Assembly (NCBI GenBank): GCA_021399445.1
Contig: JAJTUQ010000002.1
Span: 1,116,001 to 1,180,000 of the forward strand
DNA: 64,000 nucleotides
Source of the DNA: Xylogone sp. PMI_703
Taxonomy: Eukaryota > Ascomycota > Leotiomycetes
Reading direction: 5' to 3'
Part shown: in pieces, positions 24,026 to 37,000 of the stretch
How positions within the stretch are numbered: position 1 is the stretch's first letter
How the letters are laid out: every line of letters starts with the position of its first letter
Position numbers and translations under genes: made by a program
Notes under the pieces: model-generated
Databases searched by the model: none
What the model saw: the letters and a program-made list of their open reading frames with translations, nothing else
What the model was told of the DNA's origin: nothing

Positions 24026-24904
24026 ATGTCTGGACCTTGGGTGCGTCTGGCCGGGATTCCCGTCTCCAAGCTTCCTGTTGGCTTTGCTGGCATAGAGCCA
24101 AGCAACAAGGTTGTCCCGACTGAGGGCACAGGCGATGGATCTGGATCCACAACCCTCGATCTAAAAACATTCGTCGCAGAAGTCCTCTCTGAGGCTATCC
24201 CTTTCATCGACGGTGTTGCACCTAAAGCTGGAGGAGATAGCACGTGGCGCAAGAAGGGATCTCCCAAGAAGTACCACTCCTCGGAAGCTCCGGTCTATTT
24301 ATATGAAAATTCGCTGGCGAATGAGACGTGGTTTTGCAGAAAGAGTACTCATCGGAATGCAAGAGAGAAAGGTACGGCAAGCTGGGATGAGTTCGTCACC
24401 AGCTTTAAAGAGCATCACGCCGAATCTGAGAAAGCGTTCACTCCTACTGTCATAGGTGCTAGGAAGGCAATGACCTGGGACACTGCCGGAATTGAAGTCG
24501 ATGTTGGAAGCGATAAATGGACCGACATCACTCTCGTCGTAGAAGAGATGAAACACAAGATCGACCCCAAACCGCTGAAGAACCGGACCTTTCCCGTGCT
24601 GCAGCTGTCTGCAAACTTAGCAGGAACCCAAGAATTTCTCATCGTCTCCATACCCCTCACTGATTTCTCCAGATCGCCATTTGCAGAGTATGCGCGGGAT
24701 CCAAGCCTCGTTGTTGGTTCCTATGTATCTGTTGAGCGAGTCCGTGTACTACCGACCAATGGGGAGATTGAATGGATTATGGCAACCGCGTCAAATGCTG
24801 CAGGTGTACTTCCTCAGTGGATGCAGAATATGGCTGTTCCTGGTGTCGTTGCCAAAGATGTTGATTACTTTCTTTCGTGGATCGCTATCCAAAGAAAGGA
24901 TTAA
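24026..24904 (+). CDS. DUF3074 (START-like) domain protein
   Basis: A single exon of 292 residues with a good start context (CACCATGTC). The domain covers most of the protein: ETWFCRKSTHRN, SWDEFVTSFKEHHAESEKAFTP (split as SWDEFVTSFKEHH and AESEKAFTP), MTWDTAGIEVDVGSDKW, LVVEEMKHKIDPKPLKNRTF, EFLIVSIPLTDF, YVSVERVRVLP, IEWIMATASNAAGVLPQWMQ and PGVVAKDVDYFLSW. These are the blocks of fungal DUF3074 proteins, which have a START/Bet v1-like helix-grip fold expected to hold a hydrophobic ligand. Ligand and pathway are unknown. There is no signal peptide or membrane span, so it is probably cytosolic. It is one of three helix-grip-type genes within 18.5 kb. Confidence 0.9.
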   Translation: MSGPWVRLAGIPVSKLPVGFAGIEPSNKVVPTEGTGDGSGSTTLDLKTFVAEVLSEAIPFIDGVAPKAGGDSTWRKKGSPKKYHSSEAPVYLYENSLANETWFCRKSTHRNAREKGTASWDEFVTSFKEHHAESEKAFTPTVIGARKAMTWDTAGIEVDVGSDKWTDITLVVEEMKHKIDPKPLKNRTFPVLQLSANLAGTQEFLIVSIPLTDFSRSPFAEYARDPSLVVGSYVSVERVRVLPTNGEIEWIMATASNAAGVLPQWMQNMAVPGVVAKDVDYFLSWIAIQRKD

Positions 24905-25382
24905 GCAGCATAGCTGTCTGCTATTGTCCTGAGTATGCTTCATTTAATGGAGTTTCAATGTGGCTGGTATTGTTGGAGTGGTTAAGTATGATATCCCTTT
25001 GCAAGTTCAGATGTCCAAGCAGCTTTATATTAAGAATTGATCTTTAATTTTCAAGATTGGACCCTTTTCAGCCCCGTTAACTTGGGAAATCCAACTATCG
25101 GACGCTCTCACAAAAACAAGATAAATTACAAGCGTTAATACATTGTGTAAGAACGATACCCAGTTACATATACTTGCATAAGACATATAGCTCGTCAATG
25201 ATCTCGCGGTTGAATGCTACAAGTGGAACACGGTGTTCCTCCCATCCAGATCGTCTCAACAGCGACTGAAATAAGAGATATATATTACCTGGCACGATTT
25301 TTTCATAATTCATGCTCCCACCATAAATAGCCCGATCAAATCAAAAACCCTCAATCATTATGCATAATCCCGTTCAAATAGA
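24905..25382. other. convergent 3' region, DUF3074 gene / SHR3
   Basis: AT-rich 3' flanks of two convergent genes. No gene or repeat recognised. Confidence 0.5.
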
Positions 25383-26150
25383 TCACTGCTTCTTCTTCGC
25401 CGCCGACCTGGTCATATGCCCTCCATTCTTCTCCTTCTTGGTGGCATTCCTCTCCTTCTCCTCCTTCTCGAACTCCGCGGCTTCATCCTGCTCTTTTCTC
25501 TCAGCGTACCATTGGCCAGCCTGTAGAACTAACACTCCCACCAACACCAACGCCAAAATCGTGTTGCTGGCAGCCAGCACCCTCAGACTGTCCTCACGAC
25601 CAATGACAACCTCTCCGGGTGCGGCATCACTTGGATCACCATAAGTGCCCGCAGTAACCATTCGCAGACCCTTGACGATATTCGTGATATACACAACGAC
25701 GCCCACAAGGTAGAGGACCAAGGAAGCCCCATCGAACAAGAGGTTAGCCTCAGTGGGCTTGAACAGCTTGATAAACAGTCCCAGGAATCCAACACCGATG
25801 ATAATGTGCAGGATCCGAGGAATCACAGGCGGGGAAGCATGCAAGAACTTGAGATGTTCCTCCAATTGAGCATAGTACTCAAAGGGCGTAGCAGCCGACG
25901 TCCACAGCAGCGGGTAATCGTAGGGAAAGGAGGAGAAGAGCATTCCCAGGAAGAAGCAGGTAGCTACATGTTTTGATCAGTATCCTCATGATTTGATATT
26001 TTTCGCCAGAGGGCACAATGAGGGGCAACCAAAAAAAGGGACAATTGTTCAAAACTTACGCCCGATGATCATGAAAGTCGCAAAGGAGCTCACGCCCTGC
26101 CCTTTGGGCCTATCGTAGGTCTTGAATATCGATACTTTGGAGGGGTCCAT
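25383..26150 (-). CDS. SHR3: Shr3-type ER chaperone for amino acid permeases
   Basis: Two exons on the minus strand, 26150-26060 and 25963-25383, encode 223 residues. Shr3 is an integral ER protein that stops amino acid permeases aggregating and lets them load into COPII vesicles. The N-terminus has a first span (FATFMIIGPTCFFLGMLFSS) followed by FPYDYPLLW. Three more hydrophobic spans follow: ILHIIIGVGFLGLFIKLF, ASLVLYLVGVVVYIT and TILALVLVGVLVLQAGQWYAE, with HLKFLHASPP in the loop after span 1. The C-tail is very hydrophilic and basic (AAEFEKEEKERNATKKEKN) and ends in AAKKKQ, which resembles an ER-retrieval dilysine signal. The match to the family is in length, topology and these motifs. 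Confidence 0.92.
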
Positions 26151-26774
26151 GATCCCTTGATTTTGTGGGAAAAATACGCGTTGTGCGCAGAGATCCTAAC
26201 ACACCTGTGTCCTCTATTTAACACTTATCTCTTCGCGCGCCGATCGATTGCGCTAAAGCTTAGTCTCAGGTCAAGAAGATTGGCTCTCTCGTGACCCTGG
26301 ATCTAGATGGAAGAAGATTGGAATTCTTGGGTTGCTTAATGAGCGGCGACCAATTTCACGCAGTGCGATCCAACTCTGCTGTGCTTCCTGGTCGACTTCG
26401 TGGGATTGTAGAAGGGCTGTGTTGGTGTTTAAAGGGTGCGATAGCTGAGGCAGCTGTGTGTGATCAAATACCTGCCCTGTACGGCGGTCGCGCCAGGGCC
26501 TCGGTGCAACTAAATTCCCTTGGGGAGAGAAGCGAAGTAGGATTGGCTGGATTGGCAGAGCGCAGGGTCGAATGATGTGGTGACGGCATGTCCGGGGATA
26601 AACTGCTCTGCACTTTCTCCCCGTGTGCCTCAGTAATATCATATATTGCCAAAGTCTTGGTATGGTTTCCTTCCGGATGACTGTGGGACTTTAGGCAAAA
26701 ATCGAATTGGTCTTGATATTTCTGAAATATTATATAAGTTGAAGAGATCTTTTGTTTTTCCGACTTTCTGAAAT
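26151..26774. other. divergent promoter region, SHR3 / SRPBCC-like gene
   Basis: 624 bp between divergent genes. AT-rich near 26700-26750, with a TATATAAG stretch about 40 bp before the plus-strand ATG at 26775 that could be its TATA box. No gene seen. Confidence 0.5.
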
Positions 26775-27709
26775 ATGGAGGGGCTGCTGTCTTACCTTCT
26801 GGCTGCCTTCAGCTTCGTTATCGCCCTCTCCTTCGTCTACTTCATATCGAGCTCCCGAAATAGCAGGCGATTATTGGCTACACCAAACATCAAAGAGAAG
26901 AACGCCGTCATCAGCATACTCAGGGAAATTAGGATCAATGCTCCTGCGGATGAGGTTTTTGCAGTCATAAGTCGGGGCAAAGAGGCGTATTCTCCAGTGC
27001 TCAAGTACAATTGGGATTCGGTTACCGATGATGGTACCCCGAATGTAGGGTCAAAAGGCGTCGTCAATGTAAGTGATATCGCGAATTGCTTATTATCTGG
27101 CTCTTCTTTGGTGTTCGGGTTATCCGGATTTATTTTGCAGAGATGTAGTGCATGTATTTTCCCAATTTCTATTTCCATGCCAATTCATGCAAGGCCTTGG
27201 TCTCTCATCGTGGTGCTCTTATCTCTCACCTGGCGATGTGTTGGAAGGTGCATTCCGAACCTCATTTGTGCATTGCTTCTAGTTTTCTCGACTCTAGTTT
27301 TACAAACTCCCTCTCAGCATTTATCCCAATCAATACTACTTTTTTGAGTCTCCGATATAGTAACTAATACCACCTCTAGCTCTGCGTTGACGGATTTGGA
27401 GTCCGTAAAGTTACCGTGGAACTAACATTCCTGGACCAGGAAAACAGGCGAATCGCAGATCGTAGCACCAGATATCCAGGATGGCTGTTTCGTTCAGAAA
27501 CGGTCCAGGAAGTTGTTCCAGTCCCCGACAAGGAGAAGAGTTATTGCGATTATAGGACCTGGAGAACCTTCGAGGGCATCGGTTCCTATTTCATTCTCAT
27601 GACACCTGCTCGAATTGATATAGCTGAGGCCCTGAGAGATGCCGCTTATGATTTGAAGTCATATATGGAGTCGAATTCTAAGAAGCCGCGTCGAAGCCAG
27701 ACGTATTGA
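26775..27709 (+). CDS. membrane-anchored SRPBCC/START-like protein
   Basis: Exons 26775-27068 and 27380-27709 join in phase 0 to give 207 residues. Residues about 4-27 form an N-terminal hydrophobic span (LLAAFSFVIALSFVYFI), followed by basic residues, so the rest is probably cytosolic. The soluble part has the SRPBCC outline: a first strand with a charged helix (IRINAPADEVFAVI), KYNWDSVTDDGTPNVGSKG, a middle sheet (VTVELTFLD, YPGWLFRSETVQEVVPV, CDYRTWRTFEGIGSYFI) and a C-terminal helix (IAEALRDAAYDLKSYME). Such folds bind lipids or small hydrophobic molecules; the ligand is unknown. The 311-nt intron is three to five times longer than its neighbours, and the exon 1 frame stays open through 279 nt of it, so an alternative hydrophobic C-terminus is possible. 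The exact 3' junction (CCTCTAG at 27379) is inferred. Confidence 0.75.
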
Positions 27710-27930
27710 CTACTCTCCGCTGTATGTGGGAGAAAATGAAGAACTCATTATTTTTCACAGAAAAAGATTCATTCACATTATGGGTCGGTGAGATAGTTAT
27801 GAAAATTTTTGTACAATTCATAAGTATACTAATACTATTGAAACAGGCTCGTTACAGTACGGCATTATTCATTCAACTCGTTAGTTGAAACAATTACTTC
27901 ACTCCCATAGGAGAATCAATTAAGAACCCC

Positions 27931-29584
27931 TTATTTAGCAGCCTCCGTGATAGCTGGAACAGACTTCTCTTCATCTCCGCTGATGTGGACTGGAGCATCC
28001 GCTGCAATATCGAGCTCCTGGGCTAGTTGCCTGGATTTCTCATTTGCTACTTCTCCTCCCAGAATAGCACTGTCACCATCAAAGTGCTTCACGATTTCCT
28101 CAAGAGGAGTGTTGCGGGTCTCGATATAGAACTTCCACACGACAACAAGCTCGAAGGCGATCCAGACACAGTAGACGATATAGTACTTCCATGTGATATG
28201 GTTCAGAGCGATTGGATTAACGTACTGGTTGAAGAAGAGAGCCAGATCGACAGCCAAGAACATAACGGTCAAACCTTTAGCCCGGATGCTGAATGGAAGA
28301 ATTTCGGCACCATATCCTACAAGAAGTCCAGACCATGCAAGATTGTAGAAGGCATAGTAGATAAAGATCATGGCAACGACGGCGTTAGCTGAGGCTTTGG
28401 AACCATGAATGGAGAATTGAGCAGAGCAGACCGTCCAAACGATAAACGTTAGCAGCATACCAGTTGTTGCAGTCAGGAAGAGTGTTCGGCGTCCAATTTT
28501 GTCAACAAAGAAGCAGATACCGGTGGCAACAATGATGTTGGTGATCTGGAGAATACCGTTAATGAGCAGCTGGGTGGTAGAGTTCGTAATTCCTATTTGA
28601 TTGAGGACGGCGTTGATATAATAGGAAACAAGACCGTTTCCGGACCATTGAGAGAAGAATCCCAGGGAGATGAGAATAATAAGACGGTGCCTGTTTCCAG
28701 GAGTCTTGAAGAGCTCGAGGTAGGAGTTCTTCTCCAGTTCTTGTTCAAGCTTGATAGTTTGACGAATCTCCTGGTACTCAATTTGGACAACCTCATCTTG
28801 ATCATCACCACTGGCGTGAGCATTTGCAAGGATACGTAGAGCCTTCTCGTTCTTTCCTTTAGAGATGAGCCATCTGGGAGACTCAGGAACAAACCAGATG
28901 AAGGTGAGCTGGAGAATCGATGGAAAGGCTTGAACCAAGGATGGTGCTCTCCAGGCCCAGTTTCCGGAGATCTTGTTGGTGCCGAAGGTCAACCAGGCGG
29001 CGATGAAGGATCCAAAGTACCAAGTCGTGTTGTAGATGGTAGTGTAGATGGCACGATGCTGAGGATGGACGAGTTCGGTGATCAGCAGTGGAGAGGAACC
29101 GTGGGCAATGGCAACACCAAAACCGATAAGGAAACGAGCGCCAACGAACATTCCGAAGGTGAAGCCGAGACTTTGAAGCAGGACTCCGATAAGCATGATG
29201 GAGCATCCCACGATGACACCGACACGTCTACCAAAGATATCGGCGATATAGGGGCTGACGGAAAGAGCGACAAGAGAACCAACAGACATGATGCAGTTGA
29301 GGAGACCCAATTGAGATGGGGAGGGATTGTGGTAATCTATCCATTGGTGAGTCGAGGAGAACGAGTTGGGATTCAGGACTGTCAGTATACTTACAGCTCC
29401 GCCACTGCTCAAGACTCTGAAGACCGTTCATCATGGATCCATCGTAACCATTGGTTGCCGATGTGAGCACCACGAACATCAAGCAGATGTAGAGGCCCCT
29501 CATGCCCTTTTGCTTGTACCATGTTACCCTGGGAAACTCTTTTCCCGCCAACTCGAACGTTGGCTTGGAGCGTTGGAAGTCCAT
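27931..29584 (-). CDS. MFS sugar transporter (hexose/lactose permease-like)
   Basis: Exons 29584-29395 and 29336-27931 encode 531 residues. This is a 12-span major facilitator of the sugar porter family in the plasma membrane, taking up a mono- or disaccharide. Motifs seen are NGYDGSMMNGLQ in span 1 (from residue 45), ADIFGRRVG after span 2, FLIGFGVAIAHGSSPLLITE, PESPRWLISKGK before the central loop, GFFSQWSGNGLVSYYI in span 7, DKIGRRTLF after span 8, and ETRNTPLEEIVKHFDG at the end. The phrase PESPRWLISKGKNEKALRIL and the FFSQWSGNG span are typical of the fungal lactose/cellobiose-permease-like branch; the substrate is not determinable here. The ATG at 29584 is the first in frame. Three CreA-like sites lie 125-195 bp upstream. 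Confidence 0.92.
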
Positions 29585-31000
29585 GTTGAGCGCTGGCACC
29601 GATGACTTTTTGGTAGATGCAAGACAGGACTACTGACGATCGCACTGCTCTTCAAAATTCTGCAGATCTGGGCAAGAGCGCGACCTTTATAGATATCTTG
29701 CCATGACTCCCCCGGCCTCAATGTCTGCCCCTAACCTCCACGACCCACGACCCAGAAGAACTGCATTTATCCGGGGCCCCATGGCAGGACATTCTGGACA
29801 TGGTGACGGCCAATGCTCCGTGGGTGATCACGTTGCTGGTGCCCGGGAGCAGCTTTGAAGCCATCCACACTTGCTTCTTGGGATCCTAGTGGCGGTCCAA
29901 AGGCACCTATACCGGATCTAGCACCAATCCGCAGGATGATTGGCTCGCAAGTGTCGACCCGAACCTGTCAGAGAGCTCAATTCTGGATCGGTATGGGGCT
30001 CTTTGGGGGTTTAACTGTCAGTCAGCTCTCGCCATGCTGCGCTACGATCCAGGAGCGTCCGGTTCGGTGTATCGCTTACCGGCAAAATGTTTACTCGAAT
30101 TCTTCCCCGACATCCCCAGCAATCAAACCCCCGTGGGCTGCTAGGGCTATGGGGATCTACGCTGCTACGATGAATGCTAAACGCTTCCCAGGGCAGAGAA
30201 CCGACGGCACCTTGCCGGACTTGGCCGGCATTCGTCCATCGCGCCACTGGTCGAATGATGGCTCAAGGGCGCCCGAGTTCTGGTTCCCAAAGATAACTTT
30301 GCCATATGGCATTCGATTCAGCCTGAATTCTCAGCGAGCGCCTCATGGCGTCGGGTAGAACCGATCGAGAGGTTCCTGACGCCACAATCTCTTGGGTTCT
30401 GCACATGGCTTTTTCTTTATCGGCTTGTGATTTTGTGTCTTGTACTGCTGTACCACACTTCGGTATCAACAGAATTGAAATAACGACATGAGCAACAATT
30501 CCTCCACGGCAGACCGTGACCGGATCCAAAGGCGCGTATACGATGCGACCATGGCCATTGCTCCCTTTTGGCATCGTGCAGACTGCCCCAGCTTACGAGA
30601 CGCTGGGGGACAATGGGGACGATGGCAAGTTGCTGGGCCCAGGCGTGTGATCCAATGGCTCCCCCGAGGTCGTCCCAGCTCGATGAAACCCGACAGTCGC
30701 GGGGGCCCGCAACTCTCCACTCCCTCTGCCCATAGTCGCGGTCCCAGATTTGTTTCTGGTTGGCTCTGGAGCAATGGGCCCGCCCGAGTACGGAGTAGTC
30801 GTGCTGCTAGAACGTCCCAGACCCGTCCATTTTCCTGGCCACGCGGTATCTTTTCACCGTCTGAATTCGGTCCCAGATTCACCAAAGTCAATAATGTCGG
30901 GAACTAGCTTTTTGACTATCGCCTCTTCAGTGCCTAGCTACCACAGTAACTTCGGGTGATATGCACGTCGTCAAACTTTGCGCCCCACCCGCTCGCCCAC
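29585..31000. other. upstream region of the sugar transporter
   Basis: It holds the minus-strand transporter promoter, including the CreA-like cluster at 29710-29776. A TACGGAGTA 9-mer lies at 30789. ORFs on both strands up to 167 codons show no motif or credible composition. Confidence 0.5.
29710..29776. promoter_or_regulatory. cluster of CreA/Cre1-like sites
   Basis: Three matches to SYGGRG or its complement (CCCCGG at 29710, CTCCAC at 29736, CCGGGG at 29771) lie within 67 bp, 126-192 bp before the transporter start. About 0.3 would be expected by chance. The carbon-catabolite repressor CreA acts at such clusters, so glucose repression of the transporter is plausible. Confidence 0.4.
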
Positions 31001-34000
31001 GGTCAATTTTGCAAGTCATTGCTGACTGCTGATACGATATGCTGGTAACCGGACATTACTAGGGTTAGAATCCTGGATGAGCCTAGCCGTCGCGCTGGGT
31101 TCTTGTACTGTAGAATCTTATCGCGCTGCTTAGCTTGTCTCACGAGAACAGAGTCGAAATAAAGTGCTTCCTAGAAGGGCAGGAGCCTGGACAGCGCGCG
31201 ACGAGTGACATCATCTAAGCGCAGGCGTGCTCGTCTATCAATTGAGTCTAGCGCGCCACCTCCTGAGCTTGATCCCACTTCCGAAGTTCTGGGCATCTCG
31301 TTTTTTTGCTTTCTCTTTTCCTGCCACAAGCGACCAATCATCCCGCGTGGCCAACAATGGCCAGAAGTATTGGCCGAGGCGAAAATGCGGAAAAACTATA
31401 GAGCGGCAGAAATACTAAAGTACAGTTGGGCGCGGCTCTGCGCCTGGCAGTCCAATAGCGATGCATGGAGGCGAGAGTCTCGCGGCATTGGGAATTTCCC
31501 TTTACGGGGATGAGATACTGTCCACCAATAAACGTGAAGGTTATACCTGGATCGTATATCGTGCTCTGTGTTCGGGTCAGGGCAAACCACTTCCCTGGGA
31601 TTCTTCGCCCTCTTGCGATTCTGCTGTGTACCATGGTCTCGGGGTAATGCAGTCGTGCCGTACTGCGTTACGGTACCGTATCTCTTGTCACACGAAGTGC
31701 ATTCCAGTTGCAGCCACCTCGCCTTTAGGCGCGATTCCTTTTCATCACGCAGTCCTTGTTTTGTTATTCGGTGGTTACGAGCCGTGATATCCAGAATCAT
31801 TATCCACCTGATGTCTCGTAAACCCACGAAAAAGAAACAGACCCTCCCCCCATAATCATTTCTCCAGTCTTCTCCATCATTGCGACTCCAGGAAGACCCA
31901 CATACCATGAAAACCAGGCATTCAAGGCATCACACTGTGGATCCTGCTGTCGGTTTGTCGGGCCGGACATGCTCGTAAATGCTCTGTTTCGAGACAATGG
32001 TTGTTTTTCTTGCTTTGTTGCTCCTATGATAGCATCCATGTCGTCAGTTAAAAATTGTAAAATATCAAAAATACGTGATGAGCTGAATCAGATGTCACGG
32101 CGTCACATACCTTGAATGATTCCGCTTGCTGCAACCAAACATCTTTCCAGCGGGTAGGTCGTTTGAGCTCTTTCCCCCCAGATTTACTTGTACTTTTGTG
32201 ATCAGAATTCTATGTCATGCCTCTTTGTGTAACCAGGTGGACCCGAGAAGGCTCCATCATTCGATCCTCTTGGTATCGAGATCTTCAACCGCATGACTTA
32301 GTAGTCGCACAACGAGAGACCGAAAGTCGGATGCTGCGAGTAGTGAAGGCCATCTTAGGTATCGGTAGTGAACATCTCTATCTCCTCTAGCTATGTCGAG
32401 GCTGACGATATAGAATCAAGTTAACGTGCTCGCATTGGGAGCTTCGTATTTCTGTCTAGGTGTGTTCAAGCTGTCTATTAGAAACAGCAGCTCAGGATGG
32501 AGCAAAGTCTCGATCAGGCCTTAGCAGATTAGCAACTCTCAGGGAAAGAGCAGGGTGTTGCTGTCTCGATGATAATAAGTCGATATGTGCTTCTCAGATG
32601 CCTGGGTTATGGCAGGGTAGAAGAAAGGTATACCTTAAGGCCACGAATCGAAGTATAAAGGCATTTCTATTACAGGTCCAATGCCGCTTGCAGTATCAGC
32701 CATTTGCGCCTTTTGACGAGCTCTATCTCTCCTGGCTACGGTCTTCTGCCAGGCTGAGGCATCATATATGATAGAGGTCGACTAGTAGTTTGGCGGCGTC
32801 CTCGTGTGCTGAGTTCTGGTCACCGAGATGGCTGCTGATGATCGAGATGGTCTACCAGGGCCGTATACCATTTAGATGAATGAAGCTGAAGCTTCGATCA
32901 TGCTGTTTTCCTAAGATGCGGGACAGTTAGCCTTGGCTCAGCTAGTTATGCTACACTCGTGTCGAGTTGATACACATACATAGAGAGAGAGGGGGGGGAG
33001 AGATCAGCAAATCAGTAATACCGACAAGTCCACAACGCTGTACTGCTATCTAAGCTATGGCATTGTATATTGATGAGGTCTTCTTTTGTTGCAGTGTCGA
33101 GGCTCAATATTTGACTAATCGCCATTGTGGATGGCAAATAGACTGCTACTGTAGTTTCCAGTCTGTTTTTGTGCTTCATTTCTAAGCCAAGTGCTGAAGA
33201 ATGATATATAGGCTGCTCTTTGCTATTGACTGTGTCAACCCTTATTCTATATTATGTGGCTGAAGATTTTCAAGTAGAAATATATTTCTTCGGAGTTGTA
33301 TGCAGTCTCATGAAAACATACGAATCTTTTGAAGTAGCTATCAGAATCTATTCATATCAACATGAACACATAGAGTCATGCCTGTACCTTCAAATTGGCA
33401 TCATCTGCCACGATATGTTCTCTCTTACCTATTTTCTCATCCTTGCGTGACTCCCTCTCGTCTACTGTGAAGATTTTCGTGCCAAGATCATCTCCAGAAA
33501 CAGTTCCGACAAGAAGAAACCGGCCGACCGCGTCCTGATAGGAGTAGCCAAATTTCCTTGCGGCCCCTGAGAACTATGAAGGCGAGTATTAGGAAGTAAC
33601 CATACCAACTTGATATTCGTAGAGAAAACCCATAAGGCAGATCACTGCAAGTACCCGGAGCTATACTAACCCTCAGATTTGTAGGTCGAACTAGTTCTCA
33701 GCACGAAGCATGGCGACGTCCAGTATTTCTGACAACGAGGCGTACCTGAGCGGTTATTGACACTAGTCGGGGTTATTGCCATTATTGCAGATATCACTGG
33801 CCTATTTTCAGGAGAAAACTGAAGCATCAGTCTATGAGAAATGCAGGATGTAAGAGAAGGCTCGACTTGACCCAAAACTCTGTCTAAGGGCAGCCTTTCA
33901 CTTCTGAATATCCTATGGTGTTGACCAAAGCTGTTGTCTTAACTCTGGGTTGTCAAGGACCACAAGCAATTCAAGATTGCCAAGAGCCTGCTCGCAGAAT

Positions 34001-37000
34001 GTGGAGGATATCTTGATAGCTATCTGTATACCCTCTTCATTTCTACATTGTATGTCACATTGTTTAGCCTCTTTAATAGACTTTGTTAGCACATTCTTTG
34101 CAGAGCATAGACAAGGTGGCACAACTTTTATACTCAACTAGTGTTTAGAAGGTAATCTGAAAGTAGTATTCTAGGCAAACTTTAATTTGTTATGATCATT
34201 TCATATAAAGAATTTGACAGCTTTCGTTGTCGTATGCGTCGAGTTCGCGGCAACTTTAGAGAGGTCTCCTTTCCGTGAGATGACAAAGAGTACTGATTTG
34301 AGCTGAAGCTCCTCCTGGTCATCAGTGTCATCATATTACCAAGATCGAGGTGATCTTTGACACGAGCTCGAGTGAGGGCATTCGCTGGAGGGCTAAAGCC
34401 AGACTTCGACTGGGAGGTGACCGACAGATTCGCATCACTCTGAAAAAGGGGGGTGCTCTCCTCTCGAGTCTGGTCAAACAAATTTGGCCATCAATCTGTC
34501 CAAAGAGCCAAGAGCACATTGCCTATGAATGATGTCCCCTCACGCTGGGACTCCACCCTCCGTGAGGCGCTGGCATTGACCTCGATATTGGTCCCGCGGC
34601 GCGTATGAGTGTGATGAATCACCCCAATCTCGTCTGCTTTGCCGCTGCCGCCCATATCACATACAGTTGCGGGCAACTCGGCGATTGATGAAATGTCATC
34701 AGCACGGAAATCGGCCCCTGTGCCTCGAGGATGCTTGCTTTGGATATCATGCACGAGCTAGTCACAAGCACGCCTGTATTCGCACACACACGCATACACA
34801 TTCCCTTCCAGCCTATGAAGGACGAACAGAAAAGGCTTCGGGATCTCGATCGTTGGTGAAGAGACCTTTCTGTGCCTCCGCCTCTGTTTTCTCTTTGCCG
34901 CAACCACTTGGTTAAAGGGGGAAGGTCCCTAGACGAAGTGCGTCTAGAGTTGTCAATGATTGGAATGCCTACCTAACTTCATGCGCTTGGACCCAAGAAC
35001 CAGGTTCTCTCATCGCTCAACAATGTTGTGATTGCTTTGTTTTACCCGCGAGAGAGGTGATGCCTTTTCATTTTCGCGGTAGAATACGCATGGCTGAGGC
35101 ACAGCTCGTCCCAAGAAATATTGACCAAGCCATCTCTTTGGTTCTGTCGGGGACTTTGAAGAAGAGATGCAACCTCCGATCGGTGTCTGGCTGGTCTCAA
35201 AAACCGCGCACCGCTTAATACAACTGACCCCATCTTCTGCCTCAACTTGATAGGTCTCGCGGACCGGCCCATTCTGCGACCTCCCTTTCTGGGAGCGCAC
35301 CTGATTGATTGTTGAGGACTGATGAATGGGGGCACCTGCGGCAATGTGTCGATGGTTGCATGTTTATGAGGCTGCTTTAAAACTGATTGACGCGATGTTG
35401 CGCTTTGCCATGACTGGCGTTATGTTTACATCAACATTTGCACGGATAGACAGATTCACTTGCATCTTTCGGCGTCCTCAAAACAGTTGCTTGCTCCGGT
35501 CTTGCTGCTGCTGATACTACTCTAGACCGCATGACACATACCTGCTTTTACGCGGATGTATTCATCTCTAGACCGCTGCCTATGAAGGAAAATTGGAAGA
35601 TCACAGAAGCGTGAGATCTTGATGTAAGAAACTAGCAGGAAGTAACCTTTCATGCTCTGTAGTACTCTTCTGTAGTCCTTGTATGTGGTATGCCTCGATC
35701 AAGAAGCTCATTCAATGGAGGGAATCATCTATGTGACTTGGTATTCCTGTTCATCAGTCCTCTCATTGCCTGAAGTGGGACTTAACAGCACCCCGTTTCT
35801 TGCTGATTCGTGCCTCCGTCTGTTGTCATACAGACGCGCTTCTGTTGACCCCATCTTCCAGTAGTGGCGAATGCATCCAACAGGAAATAGTTCTGAAAAA
35901 TTCTGATCCCTTGGCTCTCAGGCTTCGCGGCTCTCGAAGATGGGGTAGCAGAGCTAAGAGAATTTCTTGCTTGTGACAAGAGAGAGCCTCAAACGCCAGA
36001 AGATGACACGAGGATTTAGACACCACAGGCGGCCGTTTGCAGCACTAGGCAGGCAGTTTCATGTCTGGTTGGCTGCTGTTACAGCACGAGAAGGCCTCTC
36101 TGAGATCTCCACGTGGAATGCGCGCCGCTAGCAAAGCTCCAACCCCTCGTTTTGGATATCCATTGGACCCAAGGAGGACAGCAGCCATTCGTACGATTTG
36201 ACTGAGCCTCTCCCGAACAGATTGGGACTACTCTGTGGCTGGCGCTTGCCATCCTTGCTTCACAAAGCCGCGCGCTCCATGTCGAGCATCGCGGGCCTCG
36301 TCCGAGGACACAGGATTGATTACAGAGCGGCAGAGTCAAGAAGATTGAAGGTATTGATTCGACAATTGGAATTCAAGAAGGGAAACGAGATACTGAAAAG
36401 ACGAAGCCGCGCGCGCTGAGAGACTCGGGCGCGAAAGAAAGGAGGGGGAGAAATGCAAGATATATAGCGTAGATGCAGTACACAATGGCACAATGATATG
36501 ATCTTTCTGCAAGCAGGAACTTTACCAACACGCAGCACATCGACTGACACCCTCCACTACGAGCTCATCCCGGAGCCCATCTTCAGATCGCTCTCTAGAT
36601 CCTTCAGCATCTTCTTTTTTGTATCATCTTGTTGGCTTGTCGGCGTGTGCTGCCCTCCATCGCGGTCCAATAACCACACGGTCGGAGTCTGACGTCCACA
36701 TACGGGAGCTTCTCAGCTTAACCTTCTCTCTCACAGGCAGCACTTGTGGCGCAAGGACACCACTCACCTGCCTTGCATCTCCAATCTCCAATCTCCAACG
36801 ATCGTTGTTGAGAGATCAATAATCGCAGCAGCGGTGCAAGCTACAGTGCAAGCAGCAGTAGCACAAGCAGAAGAAACGCAGGCCGCCCATTGGAGCGCAA
36901 TTCTCCGGTCGGGCCAATAGCAAATCAGATCGCGAGCCGCCGAGGGGGAATCTCCATCGACGTGGTTTGCTAAGAATAGCGCCGCCTTCCCGCGGGCCAA

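Noticed and set aside
31056..31078. Possible tRNA B box (GGTTAGAATCC)
   Set aside because: No matching A box, T-stem pairing or acceptor stem could be built around it.
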